Source of the DNA: JADKAV01 sp963704075
GTDB taxonomy: Bacteria > Actinomycetota > Actinomycetes > S36-B12 > UBA10799
DNA length: 64,000 bases
Direction: 5' to 3'
Assembly: GCA_963704075.1 (NCBI GenBank)
Contig: CAVPGV010000006.1
Span: forward strand, 111,553 to 175,552
This document shows, piece by piece, positions 9,788 to 18,511 of the stretch. Positions within the stretch are counted from its first letter, which is position 1. Every line of letters begins with the position of its first letter. Below the pieces are notes generated by a model. It saw nothing but the letters and a program-made list of their open reading frames with translations. It was not told the origin of the DNA and did not search any database. Both the position numbers and the translations under genes were made by a program.

Positions 9788-10393
9788 GTGAAGGGTTTGT
9801 TCGTCGCGTTCGAAGGCGTGGATCGCTCGGGCAAGACCACCCAGTTGCAGTTGCTGGCCCAGCGGCTGTCCGAGAAGCACGAGGTGCTGATCACGCGCGA
9901 ACCCGGCGGTACACCGGTGGCTGAAGCCATTCGCGTGCTGTTGCTCGCCGACGACGTGCAGATGTCCGCGCGTTGTGAGGCGTTGCTGTTCGCCGCGGCG
10001 CGCGCCGATCACGTGGAACGCACGATCCGACCGGCGCTGGAACGCGGCGCGGTGGTGATCTCCGACCGCTTCGTGGACTCCTCGCTGGCCTACCAGGGCG
10101 TGGCCCGGGGCCTGGGGGTGGACGACGTCGAACGCATCAACCACTGGGCGACCGACGCCCTGGAACCCGACCTGACGATCATGTTGGACCTGCCCATCGG
10201 AACCTCCTCGCAGCGCGACGGTGAGGTGGACCGGATGGAGAACGAAGGCGAGTTGTTCCAGGCCCGGGTCCGGCGCGGGCTGCTCGACCTGGCCGGACGC
10301 GCGGCCCATCGCTACGCGGTCATCGATGCCTCGCCGTCGGTGGACGAGGTCGCGGATTTGGTATGGGCCGCCGTTCCGGAGCCCTGGCGGTGA
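9788..10393 (+). CDS. tmk: Thymidylate kinase
   Basis: Converts dTMP to dTDP with ATP, the last specific step of dTTP supply. The 201-residue protein has the P-loop FEGVDRSGKTTQ at residues 8-19, the substrate-binding REPGGTPVAEAIR, and the DRF motif in ISDRFVDSSLAYQG. GTG 9788 is the start matching the family N-terminus; TTGGAG upstream is a modest ribosome site. The stop overlaps the GTG of holB (GTGA), so nucleotide supply and the polymerase clamp-loader gene are translationally coupled. Confidence 0.97.
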   Translation: MKGLFVAFEGVDRSGKTTQLQLLAQRLSEKHEVLITREPGGTPVAEAIRVLLLADDVQMSARCEALLFAAARADHVERTIRPALERGAVVISDRFVDSSLAYQGVARGLGVDDVERINHWATDALEPDLTIMLDLPIGTSSQRDGEVDRMENEGELFQARVRRGLLDLAGRAAHRYAVIDASPSVDEVADLVWAAVPEPWR

Positions 10394-11556
10394 GCGTCTT
10401 CGAATCCCTCGTGGGCCAGGACCACGTGGTGAGCGTCCTGCAGGACGCGGTCGCCGATGCGGCACGCGTGCCCGCCGGGCCGATGATGACCCATGCCTGG
10501 TTGTTCATCGGCCCGCCCGGTTCCGGGCGTTCGAACGCGGCGATCGCCTTCGGGGCGGCACTGGTCTGCCCCAACGGCGGCTGCGGAATGTGTGAGGACT
10601 GCGTCGCGGTGCTGGGCGGCGGACACCCGGACGTCGAGGTTGTGCGCCCGGAGGGGCTTTCCTACAAGACGGAAGAGGCCCGCGTGCTGGTCGCCCGCTC
10701 GGACATGGCCCCGACCCGCGGACGCTGGCATGTCATCGTGATGGAGGACGCCGACCGTCTGACCGAGTCGGCGAACAACGTCCTGCTCAAGAGCATCGAG
10801 GAGCCCGCGAGCCGCACCGTCTGGCTGCTATGTGCACCGAGCGTGGAGGATCTGCTGCCCACGGTCCGGTCCCGCTGCCAGGTCGTGGGGCTGCGCACAC
10901 CGGCCACCGGCGCGGTCTCGACGTTCCTGCAGCAGCAAGGGGTGGATCCGGGGACAGCTGCTTTCGCCGCCCGTGCGTCCATGGGGCACATCGGCCGGGC
11001 CCGTGCCTTGGCCACCATCGAATCCGTGCGCAACCGGCGCCACGACGTGCTGATCATGATGCGCGACCTGTCGGACCTGGCCAGTTGTATGGCCGCGGCC
11101 GGGAACATCGTGGCCGCCGCGAAGGCGGACGCCGAGGCGCTGCTGGCCGAACGCGACGACACCGAGAAGGCGGACATGCTGCTGGCATTGGGCGCCGGTG
11201 CGGAGGGCAAAGGGGTCAAGCGTGTGACCAAGTCCGCGCTCAAGGATCTGGAGGACCGGCAGAACGCCCGTCGTTCCCGCACCGTGCGCGACGAGCTGGA
11301 CCGGGTGCTGGTGGACCTGCTGGCGTGGTTCCGCGACGTGCTCGTCCTGCAGCACGAGGCGCCGGTCGAGCTGGTGAACGAGGAGATGCGCCCGGACCTC
11401 GCACGGATGGCCGACGAGACGAACGCCTCGGACACGCTGCTGCGCATCGGTGCCATCCGCGACGCCAGGCAGGCGCTGAGCATGAATGTGGCGCCGCAAC
11501 TGGCGATGGAGGCAATGGTGGTCAAACTGCGCGCGCCGCGGCTGGCGGGCCGGTAG
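10390..11556 (+). CDS. holB: DNA polymerase III delta' subunit (clamp loader)
   Basis: AAA+ subunit of the clamp-loader complex. The N-terminus FESLVGQDHVVSVLQ is typical; the P-loop is GPPGSGRSNAA with Arg in place of the usual Lys, as often seen in non-ATPase delta' subunits. A zinc-binding module follows with Cys residues in CPNGGCGMCEDC, and then the SRC-type stretch TVRSRCQVVGL. 388 residues from GTG 10390, overlapping the tmk stop. The Walker-type acidic site IVMEDADRLTESANNVLLK is also visible. Confidence 0.95.
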   Translation: MSVFESLVGQDHVVSVLQDAVADAARVPAGPMMTHAWLFIGPPGSGRSNAAIAFGAALVCPNGGCGMCEDCVAVLGGGHPDVEVVRPEGLSYKTEEARVLVARSDMAPTRGRWHVIVMEDADRLTESANNVLLKSIEEPASRTVWLLCAPSVEDLLPTVRSRCQVVGLRTPATGAVSTFLQQQGVDPGTAAFAARASMGHIGRARALATIESVRNRRHDVLIMMRDLSDLASCMAAAGNIVAAAKADAEALLAERDDTEKADMLLALGAGAEGKGVKRVTKSALKDLEDRQNARRSRTVRDELDRVLVDLLAWFRDVLVLQHEAPVELVNEEMRPDLARMADETNASDTLLRIGAIRDARQALSMNVAPQLAMEAMVVKLRAPRLAGR

Positions 11557-11660
11557 GGGTTCAATTGTCGCGTTGGCCAATCCGCCTTCGGCCAATCAGA
11601 TGCGCCGTCAGTTCGCCGGCGTCCCGCACGGTGACGGCCGTCCGCGCCCAATCCCGCCGA

Positions 11661-11707
11661 AGGGTTGAACAGTCACGGCCTTCCCAGGGCCCTATCTGTT
11701 CAACCCT
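11661..11707. repeat. 12-bp perfect inverted repeat between holB and the SMP-30 gene
   Basis: AGGGTTGAACAG at 11661-11672 is repeated as its exact reverse complement CTGTTCAACCCT at 11696-11707, with a 23-bp spacer that is itself GC-rich and partly palindromic (GGCC..GGGCCC). It lies 37 bases upstream of the next gene. It could be a terminator for topA-tmk-holB or an operator; the sequence does not decide. Confidence 0.6.
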
Positions 11708-11743
11708 GTCCCGGCGAGGGCGATAGCGCCGCACAATGGCCCC

Positions 11744-12724
11744 ATGAGCAAACCGTCGATCAGTCCGGTCAAATGGGAGCCGCCCAAGACGAGCGGGCTT
11801 CCACCGTCGCAGAACCTGCCGCTGCTCAACATCCTGCCGGTGCCAGGTAGCGGACCGGAGGACGTGCTGTTCCTCGGCGGCTCGATCCTCACCGGCCTGG
11901 ATGACGGCCGGATCGTCAAGGTGAGCGAGGACGGATGGCAGATCGAGGTGGTCGGCGACACCCAGGGCCGGCCACTGGGTCTGGAGGCCTACCCGGACGG
12001 CCGGGTGGTGGTGTGCGACGCGGTCAAAGGTCTGCTCATACTGGATCCCGCGAGTGGACGACTGGACACACTGGTGCCCGTCGGACAGGAGAACCTGCGC
12101 GTGTGCAACAACGCCGCAGTCGCCGAGGACGGGACGATCTATTTCAGCGACTCCAGCCAGCGTTTCGAACTCGAGCACTGGACCGCGGACCTGCTCGAGC
12201 ACTCCGGGACGGGCCGCCTGCTGCGCCGCACCCCGGACGGGCGCGTGGACGTCATGGCCACCGGGTTGCAGTTCGCCAACGGTGTCGCTCTAGCCGACGA
12301 CTACGTGGTGGTTGCGCAGACCGGTCAGTACAGCCTGGATCGCGTCCGCCTCGACGACGGGCGGGTCGAACCCTGGGTGACGAACCTGCCGGCCTTCCCG
12401 GACAACATCTCGACCGGCGACGACGGCCTCGTGTGGGTCGCCATGGCTAGTGCGCGCAAGTCCGCTCTGGACGGCCTGCCCGCCAAGGTCCCCGCGCTGC
12501 GCAAGGCGATATGGGCGCTGCCGGAGGCCTTGCACCCGAAGCCGGACACGTTGATCTGGACGTGCGCCTACGACGCGCATGGGAAGAAGGTCGAGGAGTT
12601 CTTCGGCCGCCACGAGCGGTTCTTCATGGTCACCGGGGTACGCGTGGCCGGTGGCAAGGTCGCGATGGGCAGTCTGAACACCACGGCGATCGCGTGGTTC
12701 GACCTCCCCGCGAACGGGTCGTGA
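11744..12724 (+). CDS. SMP-30/gluconolactonase or strictosidine-synthase-like beta-propeller protein
   Basis: A 326-residue protein with the repeated strand pattern of six-bladed propellers: GPEDVLFLGGSILTGLDDG, LGLEAYPDGRVVVCDAVKG, CNNAAVAEDGTIYFSDSS and FANGVALADDYVVV. The FSDSS, ANGVAL and FPDNISTGDDG stretches are characteristic of the strictosidine synthase-like/SMP-30 superfamily, whose members are lactonases or hydrolases in the cytoplasm. No signal peptide is present. The start ATG 11744 lacks an obvious ribosome site. It stands alone between the topA cluster and the PspM-like gene; no pathway partner is evident. Confidence 0.85.
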   Translation: MSKPSISPVKWEPPKTSGLPPSQNLPLLNILPVPGSGPEDVLFLGGSILTGLDDGRIVKVSEDGWQIEVVGDTQGRPLGLEAYPDGRVVVCDAVKGLLILDPASGRLDTLVPVGQENLRVCNNAAVAEDGTIYFSDSSQRFELEHWTADLLEHSGTGRLLRRTPDGRVDVMATGLQFANGVALADDYVVVAQTGQYSLDRVRLDDGRVEPWVTNLPAFPDNISTGDDGLVWVAMASARKSALDGLPAKVPALRKAIWALPEALHPKPDTLIWTCAYDAHGKKVEEFFGRHERFFMVTGVRVAGGKVAMGSLNTTAIAWFDLPANGS

Positions 12725-12775
12725 TCTTGGTCCGGATCTTGCGCCCCGCTTGCCTACGTCACGTACCGTAGATAC

Positions 12776-13615
12776 ATGGCCAAGCGGAACAAGCAGAACG
12801 ACCATTGGCTGAAGGTCGTCGAAGAGGGGCTGTCCGCGGGGCTGGAGCGCTATCAGCAGTACCGGGCGGCGAAACCCAAGCGGCCCACCGATCGTGAACT
12901 CGTGATGCAGCAGCGGCAGGCGTTGATCGCCAACCATCAGAACCGCCTGGTCGGCCACGAGCGGCGACTGCAACGCATGCGCAGCCGTCAGGTCGCGTGG
13001 ACCGCCGGTGCCGCGGGCGCCTCGGTCATGGGCGCGGTGGGCGTGGCCACACCGCAGCCCTCCCTGCTGTGGTTCACGGTGGCCGGCTTCTCCGGCATGT
13101 TCGCGTACCTCACGAAGGAGAAGCGCGAGAACCTGGCACCACCGCCTGCCCCCGAGCTGCCGCCGCTGCCGATCGAGCCGCTGCCGGCGGGGACGCCCGG
13201 TGCAGAAGAAGTGACCCGATGGGCGCGGGCGGCCCACCGCTGGGACGATCTGCTGCCCCTGGTCGACCAGATGAGTCCGGACGCCGGGCAGCAACTGCGA
13301 CGAGCGCTGACCGAGGTGGATCCGGCGTTGCGGGCATTGGTCGAGCGACTCGGAACCCTGTACCGCACCGCCCAGCAGATGCCGGGGACGCAGGCCGCGA
13401 CCAGCGCCCACCACGCAAGTGTTGAAGTGGCCGCGCGTTTGCGAGAGGGTGTGGAGGCCTACGAAGGCCTGGTCGCTGCGGCGGCCGAACTCATCGCGGC
13501 ACCGGATCTGAACCGTTCGGTGGTCGAGGTGGTGGGGCCGGCGGTGCTGGATGTGCAGGCCTACACCGGTGGGCTGCGTAAGGCCGCGGACAACTTCGCG
13601 GACCCGTTGTACTGA
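12776..13615 (+). CDS. PspM-like phage-shock/envelope-stress membrane protein
   Basis: 279 residues. A basic N-terminal region (KRNKQNDHW, then HERRLQRMRSRQ) is followed by a short helical hairpin around residues 78-113 (two hydrophobic segments), a Pro-rich linker (APPPAPELPPLPIEPLP), and a helical C-terminal region ending in LREGVEAYEGLVAAAAELIA. This layout and the GYxGLVAAA-like C-terminal motif are like actinobacterial PspM proteins, which work with PspA in membrane stress. No pspA is adjacent in the window, so the name rests only on resemblance. It is 17 bases upstream of the acyl-ACP-reductase-like gene, so the two are probably co-transcribed. Confidence 0.55.
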   Translation: MAKRNKQNDHWLKVVEEGLSAGLERYQQYRAAKPKRPTDRELVMQQRQALIANHQNRLVGHERRLQRMRSRQVAWTAGAAGASVMGAVGVATPQPSLLWFTVAGFSGMFAYLTKEKRENLAPPPAPELPPLPIEPLPAGTPGAEEVTRWARAAHRWDDLLPLVDQMSPDAGQQLRRALTEVDPALRALVERLGTLYRTAQQMPGTQAATSAHHASVEVAARLREGVEAYEGLVAAAAELIAAPDLNRSVVEVVGPAVLDVQAYTGGLRKAADNFADPLY

Positions 13616-13632
13616 GTTCCTGGAGAGGGAAT

Positions 13633-15699
13633 ATGGCGCGCAAGAAGAAGACTGAAGCACCCGTTGTCGTCGATGTGAGCCTTGCGGAATCCGACCGCAA
13701 CTACGACCAGATCGTCACGTTCCTGGAGCGGGAGTTCCGGATCGTGCGCGTCGGTGCGGACGGCGACGTCGACCGGGGCGAGGAGATGGTTTCCCAATGG
13801 CGACCCGGTGCCACCGTTTTCGCCATCACCGGAGCCCGCGACGCCCGCACGGTGGGCATCCTCGCCGGTGACGAGAAGGGTGCGTTGCGGCAGTTGGAGA
13901 GCGCCACCGAGGACGTGCCGTTCACCAACGGCGACCGCCTGCGCGATGTGTTGCAGGAGTGGACCATCCGCAAGGTCGCCGCGGACAAACCCGGCTTGTT
14001 CAGCAACGCCCGCACGGTCGTCCTGGGCGGGTCCCATCACCGCCGGACGGCCCGCCTGCTCGCGGAGTTCACCGAGAACATCCGTTTCGCGGACGCCGTT
14101 CTGCAGTGGGGTCTGCCGTCCATGCTCGACTCCTTCAACGCCCTCGACCGGTTCGCCGGGGTGAGCAAGTGGTTCCTCGACCGGGTGCCGGATCCGATTG
14201 CCGGCCCGGTCTCCGCGCCCGGCCGCCGCTTCAACCAGTCGATGCTGCGCAAGGCGGTCCGGGAGGCGGACGTGCTTGTGGCGACCTACGACGAACTGAT
14301 GATGTTCGACCTCGAGGAACTGGCCGGCAAGACCCTGATCACGTCCGCGGTCTCGCAGGAACGGCTCGATGAATTGCACCGCCGCGGCGCGGACCTGGTG
14401 CTCGACGACACGCCGCAGCCCTTCGACGGGGTCACGGTGAACGCGGCGGTCCTCGAGGCGCTCATGCTCGCCGCGACAGGTGCGGAGGAGTCCCGCCTGA
14501 CCGACGACGATCTGCTGGACATGATCACGTCCGCCGGTCTGGAGCCCCGTGCGCTGTACCCGGGCGGGTACAAGCGCAAGAGCCGTTTCGCGTTCGTGAT
14601 CCACCCCCTGTCGCAGCAGTACCTGCGCAACGTCGAGCCGCTGAACACCATCGCGAAGGTCTCCCCGCAGGTCGTGATGGACGGTATCGAGAAGGCGATC
14701 GCCTACGCGCCGCCGTTCACCTACAGCCACATCACCGGGATCAAGTCGCCGACCGGGGACGAGGCGGAAGGCTGGCTGATCACCGTCGGCGGAACGCCGA
14801 AACAACTGATGGCCCACGATCCCGAGTTCACGTATGCGCGCTTGCTGCACGCGGCGGACATCGCCAAGAAGCTCGGCGCCCAGATCATGGGTCTGGGGGC
14901 TTTCACGAAGGTCGTCGGCGACGCCGGCGTGACGGTGGCCAAGCGGGCACCGCTGCCGATCACCACGGGCAACAGCTACAGCGCCTCTGGCGCACTGTGG
15001 GCGCTGCACGACGCCATCCGCCTGCTCGGGATCGCCGAGGTCGATGAGGACGGCAGGCTGCTCGGCAAGGGCATGGTCGTCGGTGCGACCGGGGCCATCG
15101 GCTCGGTGTGCGCGCGGTTGCTCGCCATGGCCACCGACGAGTTGTGGTTGGTCTCCCCGGAGCCCGCGAAGCTGCTGGCGCTCAAGGCCGACATCGAGCG
15201 GGAGAACCCGCGGGCCAAGGTGTTCGTGGCGGCGACTCCCGATGAGGCGCTGCCCGACATGGATGCGATCGTGACTGCCACCTCGGGCGCGGGCAAGCGG
15301 GTCCTGGACATCATGCAGGTGAAGCCGGGCTGTGTCATCACCGATGTCGCCCGGCCGTTGGACCTGTCGGCCGAGGACGTCGCCAAACGACCCGACGTGC
15401 TGGTCGTGGAGTCCGGCGAGATCCAGTTGCCGGGTGACGTGCACATGGGCAACATCGGTCTGCCGCCCGGCGTCGCCTACGCGTGCCTGGCCGAGACCAT
15501 CGTGCTCGCGCTCGAAGGCCGGTACGAGACCTTCACGATCGGGCGGAACATCGAGTGGGAGAAGGTCAAGGAGATCTACAAACTCGGCCTCAAGCACGGG
15601 ATGAAACTCGCGACGATCAGCGGTGTCAACGGCGTGTACACCGACGAGGACCTCGCGCGGGTCCGGGATCTTGCGCTGGCGGCGCGGGCCGAGGCGTAG
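13633..15699 (+). CDS. Two-domain protein with C-terminal acyl-ACP-reductase-like domain
   Basis: 688 residues. The C-terminal half closely follows the cyanobacterial long-chain acyl-[ACP] reductase (AAR) pattern: GLGAFTKVVGDAGV, the TTGNSYSASGALWA stretch, the Rossmann motif VVGATGAIGSVCARLL (from about residue 482), and YACLAETIVLALEGRYETFTIGRN near the end. Cys567 in KPGCVITDVARPLDL aligns with the acyl-thioester cysteine of AAR. The first 300 or so residues are an additional region that I cannot name; it contains TVFAITGARDARTVGIL and ARTVVLGGSHHRRTARLL, which look like further alpha/beta units. AAR makes fatty aldehydes from acyl-ACP; the same reaction here is inference. The ribosome site GGAGAGG lies just upstream of ATG 13633. 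No aldehyde-deformylating oxygenase is in the window. Confidence 0.75.
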   Translation: MARKKKTEAPVVVDVSLAESDRNYDQIVTFLEREFRIVRVGADGDVDRGEEMVSQWRPGATVFAITGARDARTVGILAGDEKGALRQLESATEDVPFTNGDRLRDVLQEWTIRKVAADKPGLFSNARTVVLGGSHHRRTARLLAEFTENIRFADAVLQWGLPSMLDSFNALDRFAGVSKWFLDRVPDPIAGPVSAPGRRFNQSMLRKAVREADVLVATYDELMMFDLEELAGKTLITSAVSQERLDELHRRGADLVLDDTPQPFDGVTVNAAVLEALMLAATGAEESRLTDDDLLDMITSAGLEPRALYPGGYKRKSRFAFVIHPLSQQYLRNVEPLNTIAKVSPQVVMDGIEKAIAYAPPFTYSHITGIKSPTGDEAEGWLITVGGTPKQLMAHDPEFTYARLLHAADIAKKLGAQIMGLGAFTKVVGDAGVTVAKRAPLPITTGNSYSASGALWALHDAIRLLGIAEVDEDGRLLGKGMVVGATGAIGSVCARLLAMATDELWLVSPEPAKLLALKADIERENPRAKVFVAATPDEALPDMDAIVTATSGAGKRVLDIMQVKPGCVITDVARPLDLSAEDVAKRPDVLVVESGEIQLPGDVHMGNIGLPPGVAYACLAETIVLALEGRYETFTIGRNIEWEKVKEIYKLGLKHGMKLATISGVNGVYTDEDLARVRDLALAARAEA

Positions 15700-16718
15700 G
15701 CCGCGTTCCGAACTGGTTTGCGCGGGGCTCTGCCAACCAGCCCGGACGGCGTCAGCGTCCGTTTTGTCCGTTGTGCACGGCGTGTCGCGTTCTGAGCTGG
15801 TTGGCGACCTCTCCTCGCCAACCAGCTCAGAACGGCGCTGGCGTGATCGAGCAGATCTGACGGGGCTGCTCCGTAGCGTCCCGGTCCCACGACCTGCAAC
15901 CCGTGCAGCCAGGTCATCGTGAGCCCATAGGTGGTCGAGGCGTTCTCCGCGCTGCGACGGAAGTCGTCGGGGCGCCCGCGCATCGGCCACGGGCCCGGCA
16001 GGTACAGCACGACCCTGTCCTCCACGGTCTTCAGATCGCGGCGCACCTGCTGCGCGGCCATGATCGCGGCGGTGCGGAGCAGTCGACCGGTGGCCGTGTC
16101 CTCCTGCTGCGGGGCCATGACCGTGAAGCCGCAGTCGAGCACCACGATGGTGGCGGCGCCTTGCTGGGCGGCGATCGAGATCGGCACGTTGGCGACGATG
16201 CCGCCGTCGACGAGGACCTGATCCCCGCGGTGGACGGGCGGGAAGACCAATGGGATGGCTGCGCTGGCCAGCAGGGCGGACACCAGATCACCGCTGCTGA
16301 TCGGTACGGCCTCACCGGTGGCGAAGTCGGTGGTCACGGCGGTGTGCGGAATCGCCAACTCCTCGAAGGTCCGGGCGTCCATCGCCGACTCGATGACCGT
16401 GCGCAAACCGGTATTCGGCACGGCCGAAGCTTTCCCGGTGGCCAGGTTGAGGGCGGTCCCGAAGACGTTGCCGAACACCGCCTGCCGGCTGATGCCGGCC
16501 CACCAGGCCACCAGACGGTCGTGGGCGATGGCAGGGTCCTCGGCGACGACCGCGCCGTTCAGCGAGCCGACCGAGGTTCCGACGACGAAGTCGGGCGTGA
16601 TGTCGGTCTCGGCCAGTGCCCGCAGGTGCCCGACCTGGACGGCGCCGTACGATGCGCCACCCCCCAGCACGTACGCGATGGGACGGGGTAGGGAGTCCAC
16701 GATGCTCAAGCGGGCCAT
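15576..16718 (-). CDS. Patatin-like phospholipase, 3' end altered by repeat DNA
   Basis: Patatin-family lipid acyl hydrolase. It shows the oxyanion loop LGGGASYGAVQVG (residues 18-30), the nucleophile Ser49 in GTSVGS and the dyad Asp in VDGGIVANVP. Typical bacterial members end near residue 285-290. Here the frame continues through DLLDHASAVLSWLARRG, which is the translation of a palindromic repeat, and then runs antisense to the end of the convergent AAR-like gene, giving 380 residues. The last 90 or so are therefore unlikely to be native: either the repeat inserted into the 3' end or an indel removed the stop. The N-terminal start ATG 16718 fits the family. It is convergent with the AAR-like gene and divergent from the S33 protease gene. 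Confidence 0.8.
   Translation of the reverse strand: MARLSIVDSLPRPIAYVLGGGASYGAVQVGHLRALAETDITPDFVVGTSVGSLNGAVVAEDPAIAHDRLVAWWAGISRQAVFGNVFGTALNLATGKASAVPNTGLRTVIESAMDARTFEELAIPHTAVTTDFATGEAVPISSGDLVSALLASAAIPLVFPPVHRGDQVLVDGGIVANVPISIAAQQGAATIVVLDCGFTVMAPQQEDTATGRLLRTAAIMAAQQVRRDLKTVEDRVVLYLPGPWPMRGRPDDFRRSAENASTTYGLTMTWLHGLQVVGPGRYGAAPSDLLDHASAVLSWLARRGRQPAQNATRRAQRTKRTLTPSGLVGRAPRKPVRNAAYASARAASARSRTRARSSSVYTPLTPLIVASFIPCLRPSL
15709..15833. repeat. Palindromic repeat element with a 19-bp perfect stem
   Basis: GTTCTGAGCTGGTTGGCGA at 15789-15807 is followed by a 7-nt spacer and its exact reverse complement at 15815-15833. A decayed sister lies just upstream (15709-15750: AACTGGTTTGCG ... 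TGCCAACCAGCCCG), in the same layout. The pair sits between the stop of the AAR-like gene and the patatin gene and could also act as a bidirectional terminator. Confidence 0.75.
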
Positions 16719-16790
16719 GGCTCATTGTCTCGCGAGTCGCCGTGCGGTGCACCGATCCGCCGACTGGCGCGGGGCAACTACAGTCGAGGA

Positions 16791-18308
16791 ATGAAACCCC
16801 GCCTGTTCGTCGTGGTTGCCGCTGCTGCCGTGGCCCTCGCCGGTTGCACGAGTTCCGAGCCCGAACCGACCGTGTCCCCGTCGGCCTCGCCAACGCAGGA
16901 GGACGCGGCTCTGGCCCAGTACTACGACCAGCAGTTGTCGTGGGAGTCCTGCGGGGGGAAGTTCGAGTGCGCCGAGATGACCGTGCCACTGACCTACGAC
17001 GCGCCCGAGGGCGAGACCATCACGCTGGATGTCCTGCGGGTACCCGCCTCCGACCCGGCCAAGCGCCAAGGCTCGTTGGTGCTGAATCCGGGGGGACCCG
17101 GCGGGTCCGGCGTCGACTACGCGCGGGCCGCCCGGGTGGTCGTGACGAAGCCCTTGCTCGAGGCCTACGACATCGTCGGATTCGACCCGCGCGGGGTGGC
17201 TGACAGCACCCCGATCGAGTGCCTCACGGACCGGCAGATGGACCGTTTCCTCAATGTCGATCCCAACCCGGAGGCCGACGAGGACATCGCAGCGACGGTG
17301 CGTGTTTCCGAACGATTCGGTCAGCGCTGCAAGAGCAACTCCCCGGACCTGACGCCGAACATCGGCACGCCGTTCGTGGCCCGGGACATGGACATCCTGC
17401 GGTCCCTGCTGGGCGACGAGCGGCTGAACTTCCTGGGTAAGTCGTACGGCACGTTCATCGGTGCCACGTATGCCGACCTCTTCCCCTCGCGGGTCGGTCG
17501 GTTCGTCCTGGACGGTGCCGTCGACCCGACCCTGACGACGGCGGAGTTGAGCCGTGGGCAGGCGATCGGATTCGAGAAGGCGTTGCTGCGTTTCGCCGAA
17601 TGGTGTGCCGGCGAGAACGACTGCCCGGTGGGCGACGATCCCCCGGCCGGCGTGCAGAAGGTCGCCGATCTCCTCGCCGACCTCGAAGAGGATCCGATCC
17701 CGGCCGCACCCGGCCGGCCCCTGACCGCTGCCCAGGCGACCACCGGTGTCGTCGGCAGTCTCTACTCCGCGGAGGACGGCTGGCAGTCGCTGTTCTACGC
17801 CTTGGAGAGTGCCTTCGACGGCGATGGTTTCGGGCTGCAGTCACTGTCGGACTGGTTGACCGAACGTAAGCCGAACGGCACCTACGCCAGCAACGCCAAT
17901 GAGGCGCTCTACGCGGTGAACTGCATCGACCGGCCCGACCGGTGGGATCCCGAGCAGACACAGCAGCAGGCCGAGGAGTGGAGCAAAGAGGCACCGGTCT
18001 TCGGCGCGGCCCTGGCCTGGGGGAATCTGCCGTGCTATTACTGGCCGGTGCCGGCGGTCGATGAGCCGCGCGTGATCACCGCGCCAGGGACGCCACCGAT
18101 CGTGGTCGTGGGCACCGAATACGACCCGGCCACGCCGTACGAGTGGGCGGTGAACCTCGCCGAACAACTGGACTCCGGCGTGCTGGTCAGTTGGAAGGGC
18201 GGCGACGGGCACACCGCGTACTACACCGGTTCGAAGTGCGTGGACGACGCCGTGGACGACTTCCTCGTCGATGGCACGGTCCCCGATAACGGTCTGGAGT
18301 GTACGTAA
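16791..18308 (+). CDS. Secreted lipoprotein, S33 (tripeptidyl aminopeptidase-like) alpha/beta hydrolase
   Basis: 505-residue exported serine peptidase-like protein. The signal peptide ends in the lipobox LAGC (Cys18), so it should be lipid-anchored on the outer face of the membrane. The alpha/beta-hydrolase parts are the oxyanion-region LNPGGPGGSG, YDIVGFDPRGVADS, the nucleophile in LGKSYGTFIGATYADLFP, the catalytic Asp in VGTEYDPATPYEWA and the His in GGDGHTAYY. The C-terminal TAP-like domain has Cys residues (VNCIDRP, KCVDD, LECT) that may form disulfides. ATG 16791 follows GAGGA. Close relatives are the Streptomyces Tap and SlpD/E proteases. Confidence 0.9.
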   Translation: MKPRLFVVVAAAAVALAGCTSSEPEPTVSPSASPTQEDAALAQYYDQQLSWESCGGKFECAEMTVPLTYDAPEGETITLDVLRVPASDPAKRQGSLVLNPGGPGGSGVDYARAARVVVTKPLLEAYDIVGFDPRGVADSTPIECLTDRQMDRFLNVDPNPEADEDIAATVRVSERFGQRCKSNSPDLTPNIGTPFVARDMDILRSLLGDERLNFLGKSYGTFIGATYADLFPSRVGRFVLDGAVDPTLTTAELSRGQAIGFEKALLRFAEWCAGENDCPVGDDPPAGVQKVADLLADLEEDPIPAAPGRPLTAAQATTGVVGSLYSAEDGWQSLFYALESAFDGDGFGLQSLSDWLTERKPNGTYASNANEALYAVNCIDRPDRWDPEQTQQQAEEWSKEAPVFGAALAWGNLPCYYWPVPAVDEPRVITAPGTPPIVVVGTEYDPATPYEWAVNLAEQLDSGVLVSWKGGDGHTAYYTGSKCVDDAVDDFLVDGTVPDNGLECT

Positions 18309-18334
18309 CCGGCCCGTGCGCTTAGCCTGGACGC

Positions 18335-18511
18335 ATGGAATTCCTCTGGACTCTGCTGGTCTCCGTGGCCAGCGCCTGGTTCGCCTACTTCATCGCCGAA
18401 CGCAACAACATGAGCAAGATCGGATGGCCAGTGCTGGCATTCTTCCTGCCGGTGTTCGGGCTCATCGTCACGCTTGTGGTGGCGTTCATGAAGCAGAAGG
18501 ACCCGGTCTGA
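18335..18511 (+). CDS. Small two-helix membrane protein, 58 aa
   Basis: The sequence starts MEFLWTLLVSVASAWFAYF and has a second hydrophobic segment, WPVLAFFLPVFGLIVTLVV, before a basic end (MKQKD). A short loop, IAERNNMSKIG, joins them, giving a hairpin in the membrane. ATG 18335 lies 26 bases after the S33 protease stop, and its TGA abuts the GTG of the next gene with no gap. The size and layout recall phospholipase-D-nuclease-N-terminal-like mini-proteins, but I cannot assign a function. Confidence 0.7.
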   Translation: MEFLWTLLVSVASAWFAYFIAERNNMSKIGWPVLAFFLPVFGLIVTLVVAFMKQKDPV

